A DNA stretch of 64,000 nt, taken from contig JBAIAC010000040.1 in assembly GCA_037349315.1 (NCBI GenBank), forward strand, positions 10,558,001-10,622,000, written 5' to 3'. This document shows, piece by piece, positions 54,123 through 64,000 of the stretch. The translations under genes were made by a program, and so were the position numbers. The notes under the pieces were generated by a model. It searched no databases. It worked only from the letters and a program-made list of their open reading frames with translations, and was not told the DNA's origin. The DNA is from Chelydra serpentina. Its lineage: Eukaryota > Chordata > Testudines > Chelydridae. The number at the start of each line of letters is the position of its first letter. The stretch's first letter is position 1.

Positions 54123-54642
54123 GTGTAGCTTTTCATTAACACTTGCTCACCCTCAATACTTTTTTCACTGCATGTCCAGGACATGGTGCCAGACAATGAG
54201 AAGACAAATCCAGCACATCCCGTTTTCTCTTTATTCTAGTGCATTAAATCTCTCTGTCGTCCTCAGACAACTGCATAAGATCTTGGCTGAGATGTTTTTG
54301 ATACTACTTGAGGATCCTGCTGCACAGCTCAAAAAGGGACTTGGGGTTCAAACGCCTTCAAGAAGAAAAGCAAAGGTAGGGCAAAGCATGATTTTGAGAC
54401 AGCTTCTGGCCTGTGTTTGTAGTTCACCTCTCAGCATTCAAGGTAGATACCTGTTCCCCCTTCTCCCTTTCGCAGTCTGCTAGAACCCGGGAAAAGGTTT
54501 GCCCATTTGCTGCCCTTGTGCTCTGGCTTTTCTTCTCAGCTGGCCAGGTCTATGTTCTTCCATCTTTTCCCTGCAGAGAATGTTAAATCGAAGTAGGCTT
54601 TATAGCAGTAATTGTGCAGTTACTACAGAATTGTTTGTGAAT
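54123..54642. other. unclassified non-coding DNA
   Basis: No gene recognised; the 123-residue frame at 54112-54483 has no domain I know. Confidence 0.4.
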
Positions 54643-55093
54643 GTCAGTGTGACATTCTATACCTTGGGGGAGCACACTGTAACCCCCATATTCCTCATTT
54701 TCATATCATCGTGATCTCACATATAAAGCATGCCTTGTAAGGTATCAGGGGAAAGGTTATGATCTGCTGAAAGTCATTTCTCTAACCATATATGTGTATC
54801 ATTAATGCATATGAAGTTATGAGAATTGTGTTGTATGGTGGTCACTAAAACATGCTGTAAATTGGGGAATTAGCCAGATATTAATTCCCCAGAGGCAACA
54901 GCAAGGAAAGTAACCAACACCCGGGCAGGGTGTCAAACAACCCATCAACAGCCATTGTCCAGCAAGGGAGCTACAATGCAATGACTCAGCTGCATGAGGC
55001 CACACCAGGGGAATTGCTCAACCTTGCCTAGAGACTCAGCAATGCCCCTCAGATGTGCCTGGACTTGTGCTCCCCAAGCACATGGACTGAAGG

Positions 55094-55100
55094 TATAAAA
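55094..55100 (+). promoter_or_regulatory. LTR TATA box
   Basis: TATAAAA lies about 450 bases into the LTR, in the U3 region, as expected for its promoter. Whether it is still active cannot be judged from sequence. Confidence 0.65.
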
Positions 55101-55376
55101 CAGAAACAGTGGGCACATACTGGGCCCTTCTCCTGCCCCCCACCTTCGCTGCAAATAAGACTCCGAGAAGAAGACAAGACTCCAACAGAGGAGATTGTTC
55201 CTTAAACCTCGGTCAAACCTGTATATTAAGGGTGAGAAAAAACTGCTTAATCTAGTTGCTGACCAGTCTAATAGGGTTGAGAGTTTAGACTGCATGCTTA
55301 TATTTTATTTTATTTTGGTAACTACTCTGACTTTTTACCTATCACTTATAATCACTTAAAATCTAACTTTATAGTT

Positions 55377-55382
55377 AATAAA
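55377..55382 (+). terminator. LTR polyadenylation signal
   Basis: AATAAA lies about 280 bases downstream of the TATA box, as in an R region, followed by a T-rich stretch ('tgttcgtttattc'). Confidence 0.6.
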
Positions 55383-55759
55383 TCTGTTCGTTTATTCTAC
55401 CTGAAGCAGTGCATTTGTTTTGAAGTGTGTCAGAGGCTCCCCTTGGGATAACAAGCCTGATACATATCAATTTCGTTGTTAAATTGACAAACTCAAATAA
55501 GCTTGCAGCGTCCAGCGGGCATAACTGGATTCTGCAAGATGGAGGTTCCCAGGTTTGTGTCTGGGACTGGAGATATTTGCTAGTGTCATACGCTTGCAAG
55601 TAGCTGTGAGCAGCTTACATGCCAAAGGCTGTGTGTGAACAGCCCTGGAGTGGGGGTTCTCACAGCAGAGCAGGGTAAGGCTGGCTCCCAGAGTCAAGGA
55701 TTGGAGTGGCCTAGCAGATCACCGGTCCAGATAACACCAGAGGGGAATGTCACAGTCAG

Positions 55760-56479
55760 GCCACTAGCTTTTATTTATTATTACTAAAGAGAAATGAGCA
55801 TGAAATACTTAATTTGGGGATGGAGGGGAACCTTGGAAGAAGAGATTTTGCAAACACAAGATAAAAAATGCAGGTAAAAATGTAAGGCGACCCTATCTTG
55901 ATAGCTGTTAGGAGAGTACTCTACAGAAAAGTTATAGGTTAGTAGATAGATAATGTGTCAGTAGAAGGCGCTCCTGAATATGCAGCATTGTTGGAGGACA
56001 ATGTTGCGTGCTGCAGATTGCTTGTTTGCATGCACCTCTTAACAACCATCTCTCTTTAAACAGAATGACACAAATTGGAGGGGATGGGGGAAGGACAGGA
56101 GAAGAACAGTTTCCTTTCACGGTGCTTCACTTCTCATCCTTCAGGAGCCCTAGAAGAAAAGTTTTGCTCCCATTCATTACAGATTACTCTGCAAAATGGA
56201 ATAATTTATACCCTTCTTCAGAGGAGCAGTTTAAAAGTGGTATCGGTATAAATATTTCACAGCGTGGTGTTTTATTAAGCATGGGAAGGTAAAGCCGGTG
56301 ATAAGTGCCTTGAATACAATCTGAATCTCAGCACCAATGTATGCAGAGCAAGAAGTCTGGCATTTTGCTGAGGATGCTGACCTTTTAGCAGCACTTACTT
56401 CTCCCAATCATGGTCTCCATTTCAGATGGAACAGAGTTTAGCAGACCTTTAATACTGGGACCATCTCATCACCAGGGAG
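55760..56479. other. unclassified non-coding DNA
   Basis: No gene or repeat recognised. Confidence 0.4.
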
Positions 56480-57365
56480 GGAGGCAATAAGTTACGTTTG
56501 TAACTCAGACTTGCATTGCATACAGCTCTCCAACCTGGTAGGTGTCACACACACTGCGGAGTTCCCCTCGCTGGACACTCAACAGGATGCTGTGGCTGGA
56601 CCTCACACACTGGGCCCATGTGCTCTTAAGTTTCCCTTGGAGTGTGTAGGCTTCAATAGTCTCTCTCCCCTTGGCCTCTCTGCCACACTTCCTGAGCACA
56701 GGCTCTGTCTGCTACCTCGTCACAGAAATGGGACTATGCAGTCCAGCTTCCCTAGGCTCCAGGACCAGTGCTGACAGCCCTCCGCCCCCACTCCCCAAGT
56801 GACAAACACACCCTGTCCCAGAGCTCCCACCTCCTGGGCACTCTGGGTGTACAGTTCACTTTTTCAGAGATATGTGACAGTGAAGCAAACAGACATGGCA
56901 GGCTTTATAAGGGTTCCCCCAAACCAACCACTCTTTACTTTAGCTTTCATAAGAGATATACAGATCTAGACAAAAATAAACACACCTATACACATTTCCC
57001 TGCCTCAGTTTCCTCACCACTCTTAAACACTCTTTAGGCTTAGGTCAGAGTCTTTTAAGGAGTCCAGGACCCTTCCTCTCCTGCTGCCCTCCTTCAGATG
57101 GCTTCTTTCCATATCCTGGAGTCTGGGTCAGGGTCTCGGTCTCTCTCTCTAATGGCTAAGGAGAGACCCTTTCTTTTATAGCTTCCAGTTTCCTTTGTTG
57201 GGTAACTCCCTGATCTGCTTTGTTGTCAGGTATCCAAATCCCCTACCAGATGATCTGTTGATTAGTTACCAACCCCCTAGAGTTAAGACTTGAAAAAGTG
57301 GTTTGCCCTGGGCGGAAGCCATCTTTGTCCCAGGTTACTCTACTTAAACCAATAATCAAAGTTCA
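56480..57365 (-). mobile_element. possible LTR on minus strand
   Basis: On the minus strand TATAAAAGAAAGGGTCTC (about 57181-57164) looks like a U3/R promoter followed by a CT/GA-rich leader. The upstream part starts near 57365 with 'tgaactttgattattgg'. The downstream part is CT/GA-rich, as in U5. I could not find matched TG...CA ends or a target duplication. Without those it remains a candidate; it could instead be an unrelated repeat. Confidence 0.35.
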
Positions 57366-57661
57366 ATGATCTTCCATTTTTCTGAAATGTTAGTCTAAGA
57401 TGGAGATGAAGAGACAGCAGGAAGACAAGGAGCAGCCTCACAGTCAAAAATGTAGTTTGCAGCTTGATTTATACAGAGTATTCATAAACGCAGACAGAAT
57501 TCATAAGTTCTATATAGACAAACACCCAAAATTGTCAGAGCAGGCTATGCCTTATTTAGGCACAGATTCTGCAATCCTCACACCAAATAATGGTTATGCC
57601 ACTGGGACTATTTGGGCAAGGGAGGGTTGCAGAATCTGGCTCTTAGATTGCAAGCACTTGA
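57366..57661. other. unclassified non-coding DNA
   Basis: No feature recognised. The 157-residue frame at 57400-57873 runs into a MIR and is not a gene. Confidence 0.35.
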
Positions 57662-57905
57662 AGGCAGAGACTGTGGTCCAGTGGCTAGGGCACTATACAG
57701 GAAATCAGGAGACCCCAGTTCTCTTCCTGGCTCTGCTGTTGAGCTGCCATGGGATCAAATTACTTCACCTCTCTGTGCCCCTGTTTTCCACCCCGTCCTT
57801 TGTCTTTCTTGTCTATGTAACCTACAAGCTCTTTGAGAGAGGAACTCACATAGTGAATTTGTACAGTGCTTAACACAATGGGTTACCAGTTGCAGTTGGA
57901 GCCTT
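57662..57905 (+). mobile_element. MIR SINE with L2-type tail
   Basis: A head with 'gtccagtggctagggcacta' and 'cccagttctcttcctggctc' leads to 'ttacttcacctctctgtgcc' and 'cccctgttttcc', then a tail 'acaagctctttgagagagga' and 'gtacagtgcttaacacaatg'. This joins the MIR core and the tail family found separately elsewhere in the window. Confidence 0.7.
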
Positions 57906-59671
57906 TGTCGCCAACTGTAATACTATCTCTCTGCGTAGATACAATACCTAGCACAATGTCCCCCCAACCTCAGTTGGAAGCATAATGCATGGGTCTGGTT
58001 TAAACTCTAAAGTTACTTCAGATTCAGATAGGGTGTGAATGTAAAGTGGAGTAGCTATTCCTGTAACTCCATGTACAGACAAACTTTGGTGCAAATACAA
58101 GAGGCCATGTCTCATTTGGCTGCAAGACAATGCATACTTGGAGCACTGATGTCAGCCATACTACCATGGGGCTGGGGATAGCAGTGAAAGCGTTAGGGCC
58201 TTCACAACTTGAGGAGTGCAGGGGTCTGAAAACCCTTTCCATTGCACAGCAGGAGAAGGGCAAATCCTAAAGCTGAAGCTTGGCAGATGTTTTCTAGGAA
58301 AATCCAGAAGTGGGAGCTTTGAAGGAAACCTGCATCTGGCCCCTTATGGGGCCAGATTATTTGGAACTATTCATTTTAATGTTCAAGATGCCAGAAACGG
58401 CAAATGCTCAGCCAGCCAGCTGAGACTGTCTATACCCAGCATCTGAGTTTAAATGCTAACGGGAGCATCTTAGCATTCTCTGTATTTTTTCTTTTCTATT
58501 GATCTCTTTCAGAGAGGGAAAAAATTAAACTGACATAACAAATGATAAAATACCGATGAGGAAAATACTTAATCATATCAGACACGAGCCCTAAATCAGC
58601 AGCCAGCGCATGCCAGGAAGCTCTGATTTATATTTCGTTTGCAGTAAGGCATGATTTCCTGTATTTTTCCTCAGCCTCTAGAAAGGGGCATTTTCTATAT
58701 GATTTTATCTGCTAGGTAGAAGGATAGCAAGGAAGGTAGATCTCTGAAATGAGACTCAGCAATCTAGTTATCCAACTTTTAAAAATACAGGGGTGTTGTG
58801 AGGCATCACTGATTAAGTCTGATAAGAGGCAGAGTGTTATTTTGTGAACCATTACCATAAAGGTTAAAAGAGCCAAACTCAGAGGTCCTTAATTGAACAA
58901 GAAGTCCTATGGAAGCTTGGGTAAGGACCCAGAGAGACTGAAAAAAATCCTGAAATTGGCCATTTTGGATGCTGTTCTGAACTGGACTTCCAGTTTTTCA
59001 GGATTCAGATCTCAGTACCTGGAAGTGCAAAATGACTCAGTGCTGCGGGCTTTTAATGCTTTCTGCAGCATCCTGTTAAATTTCTGCACAATCCAATTGG
59101 TTCAATCTCTACAGGGCTTTTCTGGAAGATTGACCTTTTATTTGTCTTCAGTTCTGCTATCTGAATGGATTTGGATATTCTCAACGAGCGCATCTTACAG
59201 ACAGCCACCTGAAGATATTTGGCAATGGGATCCTCACGAAGCATTTGGATTACACACACAGTTAAGAACAAAAAAGCATTGACAATCTGGAATCTCCTTT
59301 AGCATTGTGTACCAGAGCCCTGTACTAGCAAAGCATCAGGACTCAAAGGAATTCCTATTTTAAAAGCAAAGCCTGCTGTTACCTGGCAATAATTATAGTT
59401 GTGCTGCTCTTCAGACTGTAGTGCTGAGGAGCACAAATGAACCTACAGGTTCAACTGAGAGCCAAATGTATTTTAGGAAACCCTGGTATGAGCAAGATGT
59501 GCCATATCTATTGAAACTGAGACTATCTACTGAAACTCATGCCAGTTAGCCACTAAATATAATTCAACCTGGTGATATTTGGTACAAAAAGAGCCCTCAG
59601 TCATGCCTGTAGCTGTTTCCATTACTTCACACTGACTCCACAGACTTAATAGGCTTCAGAGTGACATCAAG
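57906..59671. other. unclassified non-coding DNA
   Basis: A second short tail fragment ('acaatacctagcacaatgtc', about 57940-57960) is followed by sequence with no recognised feature. The 129-residue frame at 58893-59282 has no domain I know and no matching neighbouring exon. Confidence 0.4.
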
Positions 59672-59863
59672 AGACTATGTCTACACTTGGATCTGGGCGT
59701 GTAGTTTCCAGATCATGCAGACATACTTGGGTGGCTAGCCCAAGCCACCACCCATGCTATCCCTACACTGCTATTTTCAGGGCATTAGCCTGAGCAGAAC
59801 TAGCGAGGGTATATCGACGTGAGCTGAGAACCCCAGTCCCAGCTCCAAGTATAGATGTAGCCA
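59672..59863. mobile_element. decayed TATGTCTACAC-type MITE
   Basis: 'agactatgtctacacttgg' at the left and 'caagtatagatgtagccag' at the right are inverse. Internal phrases 'ggctagcccaagccacc' and 'ctacactgctattttcaggg' are typical of the group. Target duplication not clear. Confidence 0.6.
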
Positions 59864-60371
59864 GAGCGACATTCCTCAAATCTTCTTATATAGATAATTT
59901 CTGGTGAGTACTTTTTTATTTTTAGTTGAAATTTCATTTCAGTCAAAGTACTGCAGCTAGTTCCAGTTGGCAGAGAGCACATGATGGAAGTCACAAAGGG
60001 CTTCTGGTCCTCCTTTATTGGCTGAGTCCATCCATGGGATCGGGGGGTGAGGGCAATTCAGCTCATCAAAAACAATTTTCACTTGGTTTCTCACAGGGAG
60101 GTTCCATTTAGTTTCATTGTGATACAGTTGGAACAGTCACAATTTAGAAAACAACATTTTCTCCTACGTGGTGTTTGTGTGTATGTTGGGGATGGGATGT
60201 GGTAAGAGATAGTACCCTAGCACATTATTATTATTATTGTCTGTAAGTCCCCCAATTAGTGGGAACTGTCTCATTCTTTTATATTTTGACTCATAATAAT
60301 TACATTCCAGTTTTACATGGAAAAAAATTCCCTGATTTTCCCTCACATCAGAGTTCGCTTGTTGATCAGAG
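59864..60371. other. unclassified non-coding DNA, (TTA)n at 60.23 kb
   Basis: A short ATT/TTA repeat lies at about 60224-60239. No gene. Confidence 0.4.
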
Positions 60372-61172
60372 AGGAACATAAGAACATAGGAAATGCCAAA
60401 TTGGATCAGACTCACTGTCCATCTATCCAGTATCCTGTCTCTGACAGTGGCTAGTACCAGATGCTTCAGAAGAAGGTTTAAGAAACCCACAATAGGCAGA
60501 TGTGGATTAATCTGCCCCCCCCCCCAACATTAGGTCTCTTGCTGATATCTAATAGTTAAACACTGACTTAAACCCTGAAGTATGAGGTTCAATATCCTTT
60601 CAGAAATTACTGTTGTCCTTAATTATGATAACTCTGCATATTCTTAATATTTATATAAATGTTCAGTTCCTGTTTGAATCTTACTAAATTCTTGGCCTCA
60701 CTATGTTTCATAGGCAATGAGTTCCCGAGTCGAATTATACACTGTGTGAAAAAAAGAATTTCATTTTGACTCTTTGAATTTGACACCTTTTAATTTCACT
60801 GGATGTCCCTTTTTTTCCCTTATGAAACAGGGAGAACAGAAATGCCTGATCTACCTTTTCTATCCCATTCATTATTTTATGTACTTTTATCATATCCCTT
60901 CTTATTCATCTCCCTTTTTTTATGGTGAACAATCTTTTCAATCTCTCTCCACATGAGAGTTTTTCCAGATTCTTTATCATTCTCAGCACCTTTCTCCGAA
61001 GCCCTCTACTTCTGCATATTTTTTATGAAATGACCAGTACTGCACACAATAGTCTAGAGGAGGCTGCACCACAGATTTATATCATGGCATTAACATAGTC
61101 TCCATTATTATTCTCCAATTGACTCCTCAAGCACCCTTACATCTTGTTTGCTTTTTTGACGGCAACAAAAGA
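60372..61172 (-). mobile_element. CR1-like LINE fragment
   Basis: The plus-strand start 'aacataagaacataggaaat' and 'gatcagactcactgtccatc' through 'ccagtatcctgtctctgaca' is the reverse of a common amniote LINE end. Upstream on the minus strand (about 60840-60720) a broken translation gives 'GHP-KLK' and 'FFFSHSV' like parts of the CR1-type C-terminal 'GHPMKLK...KYFFTQRV' region. Many stops and shifts make it a fossil. The other end fades near 61172 ('gtttgcttttttgacggca'). I am less certain of the clade than for the CR1 tails. Confidence 0.55.
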
Positions 61173-63836
61173 TTGAGAGGCCCTCGTCCCACCGGTGAAC
61201 CAACACAAACTAACGTCATCAAACCCACAATGCAATGATATTGGACATAGTGTCCAAAGCAGAACCTTTCTGAATGTCGGGGACTGTGAGCCAACATAGA
61301 CCAGTTCTGTGTACAAACCCATATTGAAACAAATTTGAAAGAATGTGCACATCTCCCATTATACAAGACTAACTATGTACATGGAAAAATGCAACTATAC
61401 TTTGCTTAATTGGCAAGCACAATTACCATGAATGCATTCACAAAATAAGAAGCTACATGCTCAAATTGCCAGATAGAGGCAGATGGCCAGCTGTACATTG
61501 TTGCACTCTTGCATTATAAAAGTGCCTACTTATGAGCTGCATGAACCTGTGTTTTAGCTTTAAATATTGTATTAAAAATATTTAAGGCCCTTTCCTTTCC
61601 TTGCCTTGCCTCCCTTCACTGGAAGTTTTGTCAGCATGGGATTGGTCTCATCCTCTTTCAAAGGGACTTCAACAGGACAAGGATCAAGCCCTTGATCCTT
61701 CCTTAAAGCTCAAACCTGTGTCCAATGAAGTCAACAGGAGCGTTTCCATTGATTCCAGCAGACACTGTGTTGGGCCCTTGGATTCTTATGTCAGTTGTAG
61801 ACTTCAGTTGCAGAGAGACACAAATGAAATGTGTAATTTACATAAAAAGCACTTCAAACTAGATGTAACCTTTCTTATTATGTTGTTTTAAACTACTATG
61901 TTATTTCAGAAATAATATTCATGGAGAAATGATTCCAGTTACTTTAATTCCCTGCATTTTACAGTGGGGCTGAACCACATATAAAATAGAGTGGCAGATC
62001 CAAGCAAAACAAAATTTTAAATTTTACAAGCTACAAACATTATTTCACATCACTTCAACATCATGCCGTTGATTAATGACCCTGGCAGTTCTGAACTTAG
62101 CAATTCTCCTTTGCTCAGATATGAAGCATTGCAGAAGCTATGATAAGTGTCCAAAGTCCTGCCCATTTAATCTCACTAAATTACTCCCTATTCATTTATC
62201 TTTCATCTGTGTTATTTAATGAAGGCTGTATTTTCAGGCAGAAGTCTGAGCAATGACATCTCAGGAGGCTGGTGGGATGTGAATAAGTTATGAAATGCTT
62301 CTTACCAAACTGAATCCTGGATAAAAAGTCACTCTGCTGAGCTAACATGCCAGACTTTGAGTATTGATTGTAATGATTAGTGCAGTGTCAATTTCATCAA
62401 CTCCATACTAAGTAACAGAAACTTGGCTTATAATTCAATTCTTACCTAGCCAACAAGTCAAATCATTCAGCCAGTCATTTTATAAATACATAGGATTTAT
62501 CTGGGAAAGAAATGAATGCAAGTGTTTTTCCCCCCTAGATGGCAGCTGAATTGCTATAAGTTTTACTGGTGATGATGACTAAACATGTTGGATTAGTCTG
62601 ATCACATAGCCTCATGATTTTCTACTAAGTCAACAAGTACAAATCACCTAGGGTTCAATACAATGCTGATAAAAGTAAACAAAAAAAAATTCCCAAGCTG
62701 AAATCCTGGCCAAAATTAAGTCAATGGAAGTTTTGCAATTCACTTCAACAGGTTCAAGATTTCACTCATAGTGTCTTCAATTGGATGTGGCTAGATCTGG
62801 CTCCAAACTGAGGGCTTGCTCTGACTCAGCTCCATAATTTGCATCACACTTCTAGCTAGTGGAGCTGAATGCACGGAGATGGGAAAGGAAACGTGTAAAG
62901 CAATTCATAAGACCACCATATCCATCCAGCACTAATGGTATAATTTTCGTCTCCCTTCCTCATTCACAGATACAGAATCAAAACAAAGCCTGATGCTCAA
63001 CTCAAGTCATTTTAATCTCTGTATTTCCACATGGAGAAAGTATATTTCATATTAGGCCATAACTGACATGAATAACTCTTCATTTTCATTTTTGATTGCT
63101 ACGTTGTCTCTCAAAAATGTTTTCTGTTTGGGAGCAACAGAGGGAAAGAAATCACTATACTCCTTGCAGTTTAAGATAGGCCAAAGAGAGAACTTAAGGC
63201 TTACCTGGGAGCGAGAGTACCGTGATGCTTTCTTGTTGAGCTAACTGTAATTAGTGCAATTTTGCTGAGCAGTGATTTTTAACTTTTTTTTAAAAGTGTT
63301 GTTACAGACATTTTAGCAATATTAACTGCAAAATGTGTTCAAAAGACATAATGAATACAACTGTCCAAGAACAGATCAAATCAATCCATATCAGCCAAGA
63401 TGGTGCCCATCTGAACTGTATCAACCCTGTAGTTCAAGGTCACACAAAGGGGATTGGAGGAGCTGCAATGCCTGCCCTCCAAAGCCTTGTTTACACCAGC
63501 TTCTTCCCTTCTTGTAGTTCCCCACTGCTGGTAGCTGTGGTGTCAGTGGCAGTGCTAACGCAGACAGGCCACTAGTATTTTACACCGGGATTTTCAAAGG
63601 GGTCTAAAGAGAATTGGGCCACCAATTCCCACTAATTCTCAAAGGGAGCTGGGCACCTAACTCTTCTATGTGCTTTTGAAAACCCCAGCCCTAATCACCA
63701 TGTCTTCTAGTTCTGCTCTGAGTCTAGGTTTGCATCTGTCATTAATTATGAGCTCCTCAGAACCATGTCCACTGAACTGGTGGTTTAGGTTAAGAAGCCT
63801 GCAGCTGGTCTACAGTAACACTTCCACGCGCCCACC
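61173..63836. other. unclassified non-coding DNA
   Basis: No exon recognised. 'gtgtccaatgaagtcaacag' (61720) and 'aaattaagtcaatggaagtt' (62715) belong to old dispersed repeats. The rest is AT-rich. Confidence 0.4.
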
Positions 63837-64000
63837 ATAGATCATAGATCATAGAATATCAGGGTTGGAAGGGACCTTAAGAGGTCATCTAGTCCAACCC
63901 CCTGCTCAAAGCAGGACCAATCCCCAATTTTTTGCCCCAGATCCCTAAATGGCCCCCTCAAGGATTGAACTCACAACCCTGGGTTTAGCAGGCCAATGCT
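63837..64000 (-). mobile_element. CR1 LINE 3' end, running off the window
   Basis: 'atagatcatagatcatagaa' (tail), 'atcagggttggaagggacct', 'taagaggtcatctagtccaa' and 'ccccctgctcaaagcaggac' are reversed CR1. It continues with 'ccctcaaggattgaactcac' and 'aaccctgggtttagcaggcc' to the edge, so the element is longer than the other two CR1 tails and is cut by the window boundary. Confidence 0.93.

Larger units (their letters stand above)
54648..55754 (+). mobile_element. solo LTR (endogenous retrovirus-type), 1107 bp
   Basis: It starts TGTGACATTC and ends GAATGTCACA, a perfect 10-bp inverted pair of TG...CA form. GTCAG lies on both sides (54643-54647 and 55755-55759), a clean 5-bp target duplication. 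A TATA box and a polyadenylation signal sit in the order U3-R-U5 on the plus strand. No internal retroviral genes lie next to it, so it is a solo LTR left by recombination between the two LTRs of a provirus. A 5-bp duplication also fits some LTR retrotransposons, so the retroviral class is not fixed. The two short minus frames across it are not genes. Confidence 0.88.

Noticed and set aside
54648..55754. full provirus
   Set aside because: No second LTR of the same family and no internal gene remnants are adjacent; the 5-bp duplication directly flanks the single LTR.
57400..57873. 157-residue open frame
   Set aside because: Its second half is a MIR SINE; the first half has no recognisable domain.
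58893..59282. 129-residue plus-strand frame with a hydrophobic middle
   Set aside because: Considered as a membrane protein exon, but it has no family match I recognise and an opposite-strand frame covers it.

Overview
The window is vertebrate (amniote) nuclear DNA, most probably from a turtle. There is no bacterial or viral gene organisation and no long open reading frame. CR1 LINE tails, MIR/L2-type SINE fragments and many small DNA transposons of turtle-like families are scattered throughout. The turtle assignment is inferred from the repeat content (CR1, Penelope-like ends, the GTATGTCTACAC elements); I cannot name a species. I recognise no host protein-coding exon, tRNA, rRNA or CRISPR array, so this looks like a gene desert or the inside of a large intron.

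Layout. 0-6 kb: old unclassified DNA, a hAT-type MITE (1767-2054), AT-rich stretches, a perfect 23-bp inverted repeat (5330-5397) and a MITE with AGGGTTGCCAA ends (5799-5917). 6-18 kb: MIR fragments, a 57-bp tandem duplication, a 717-bp MITE (10758-11474) holding a younger MITE, and a module with two tRNA-like parts at 15.6-16.1 kb. 18.3-20.5 kb: a very GC-rich 2.2-kb composite element containing a 32-bp tandem array and long inverted arms. 20.5-32 kb: a CR1 tail, a second copy of the 10.8-kb MITE (24956-25486), a Harbinger-like MITE (25795-26094) and a Penelope-like end with a hammerhead-like motif. 31.8-42 kb: three more hAT MITEs, two with 8-bp target duplications and the third also perfect, a decayed hAT transposase (36973-37984) and a 1.6-kb foldback hAT element carrying two inverted copies of the transposase dimerisation domain (39964-41597). 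45-52 kb: a CR1 tail, the endonuclease end of an R2-like retrotransposon (48588-49109), and a pair of DNA elements inserted end to end. 53-64 kb: a solo LTR with perfect 5-bp duplications (54648-55754), a possible second LTR, a CR1-like LINE fragment, and a CR1 tail running off the window.

Almost everything identifiable is transposon-derived. The coding traces are parts of transposases or reverse transcriptase/endonuclease proteins, all broken. The most informative content is structural: target duplications, nested insertions, foldbacks and possible self-cleaving RNA motifs.
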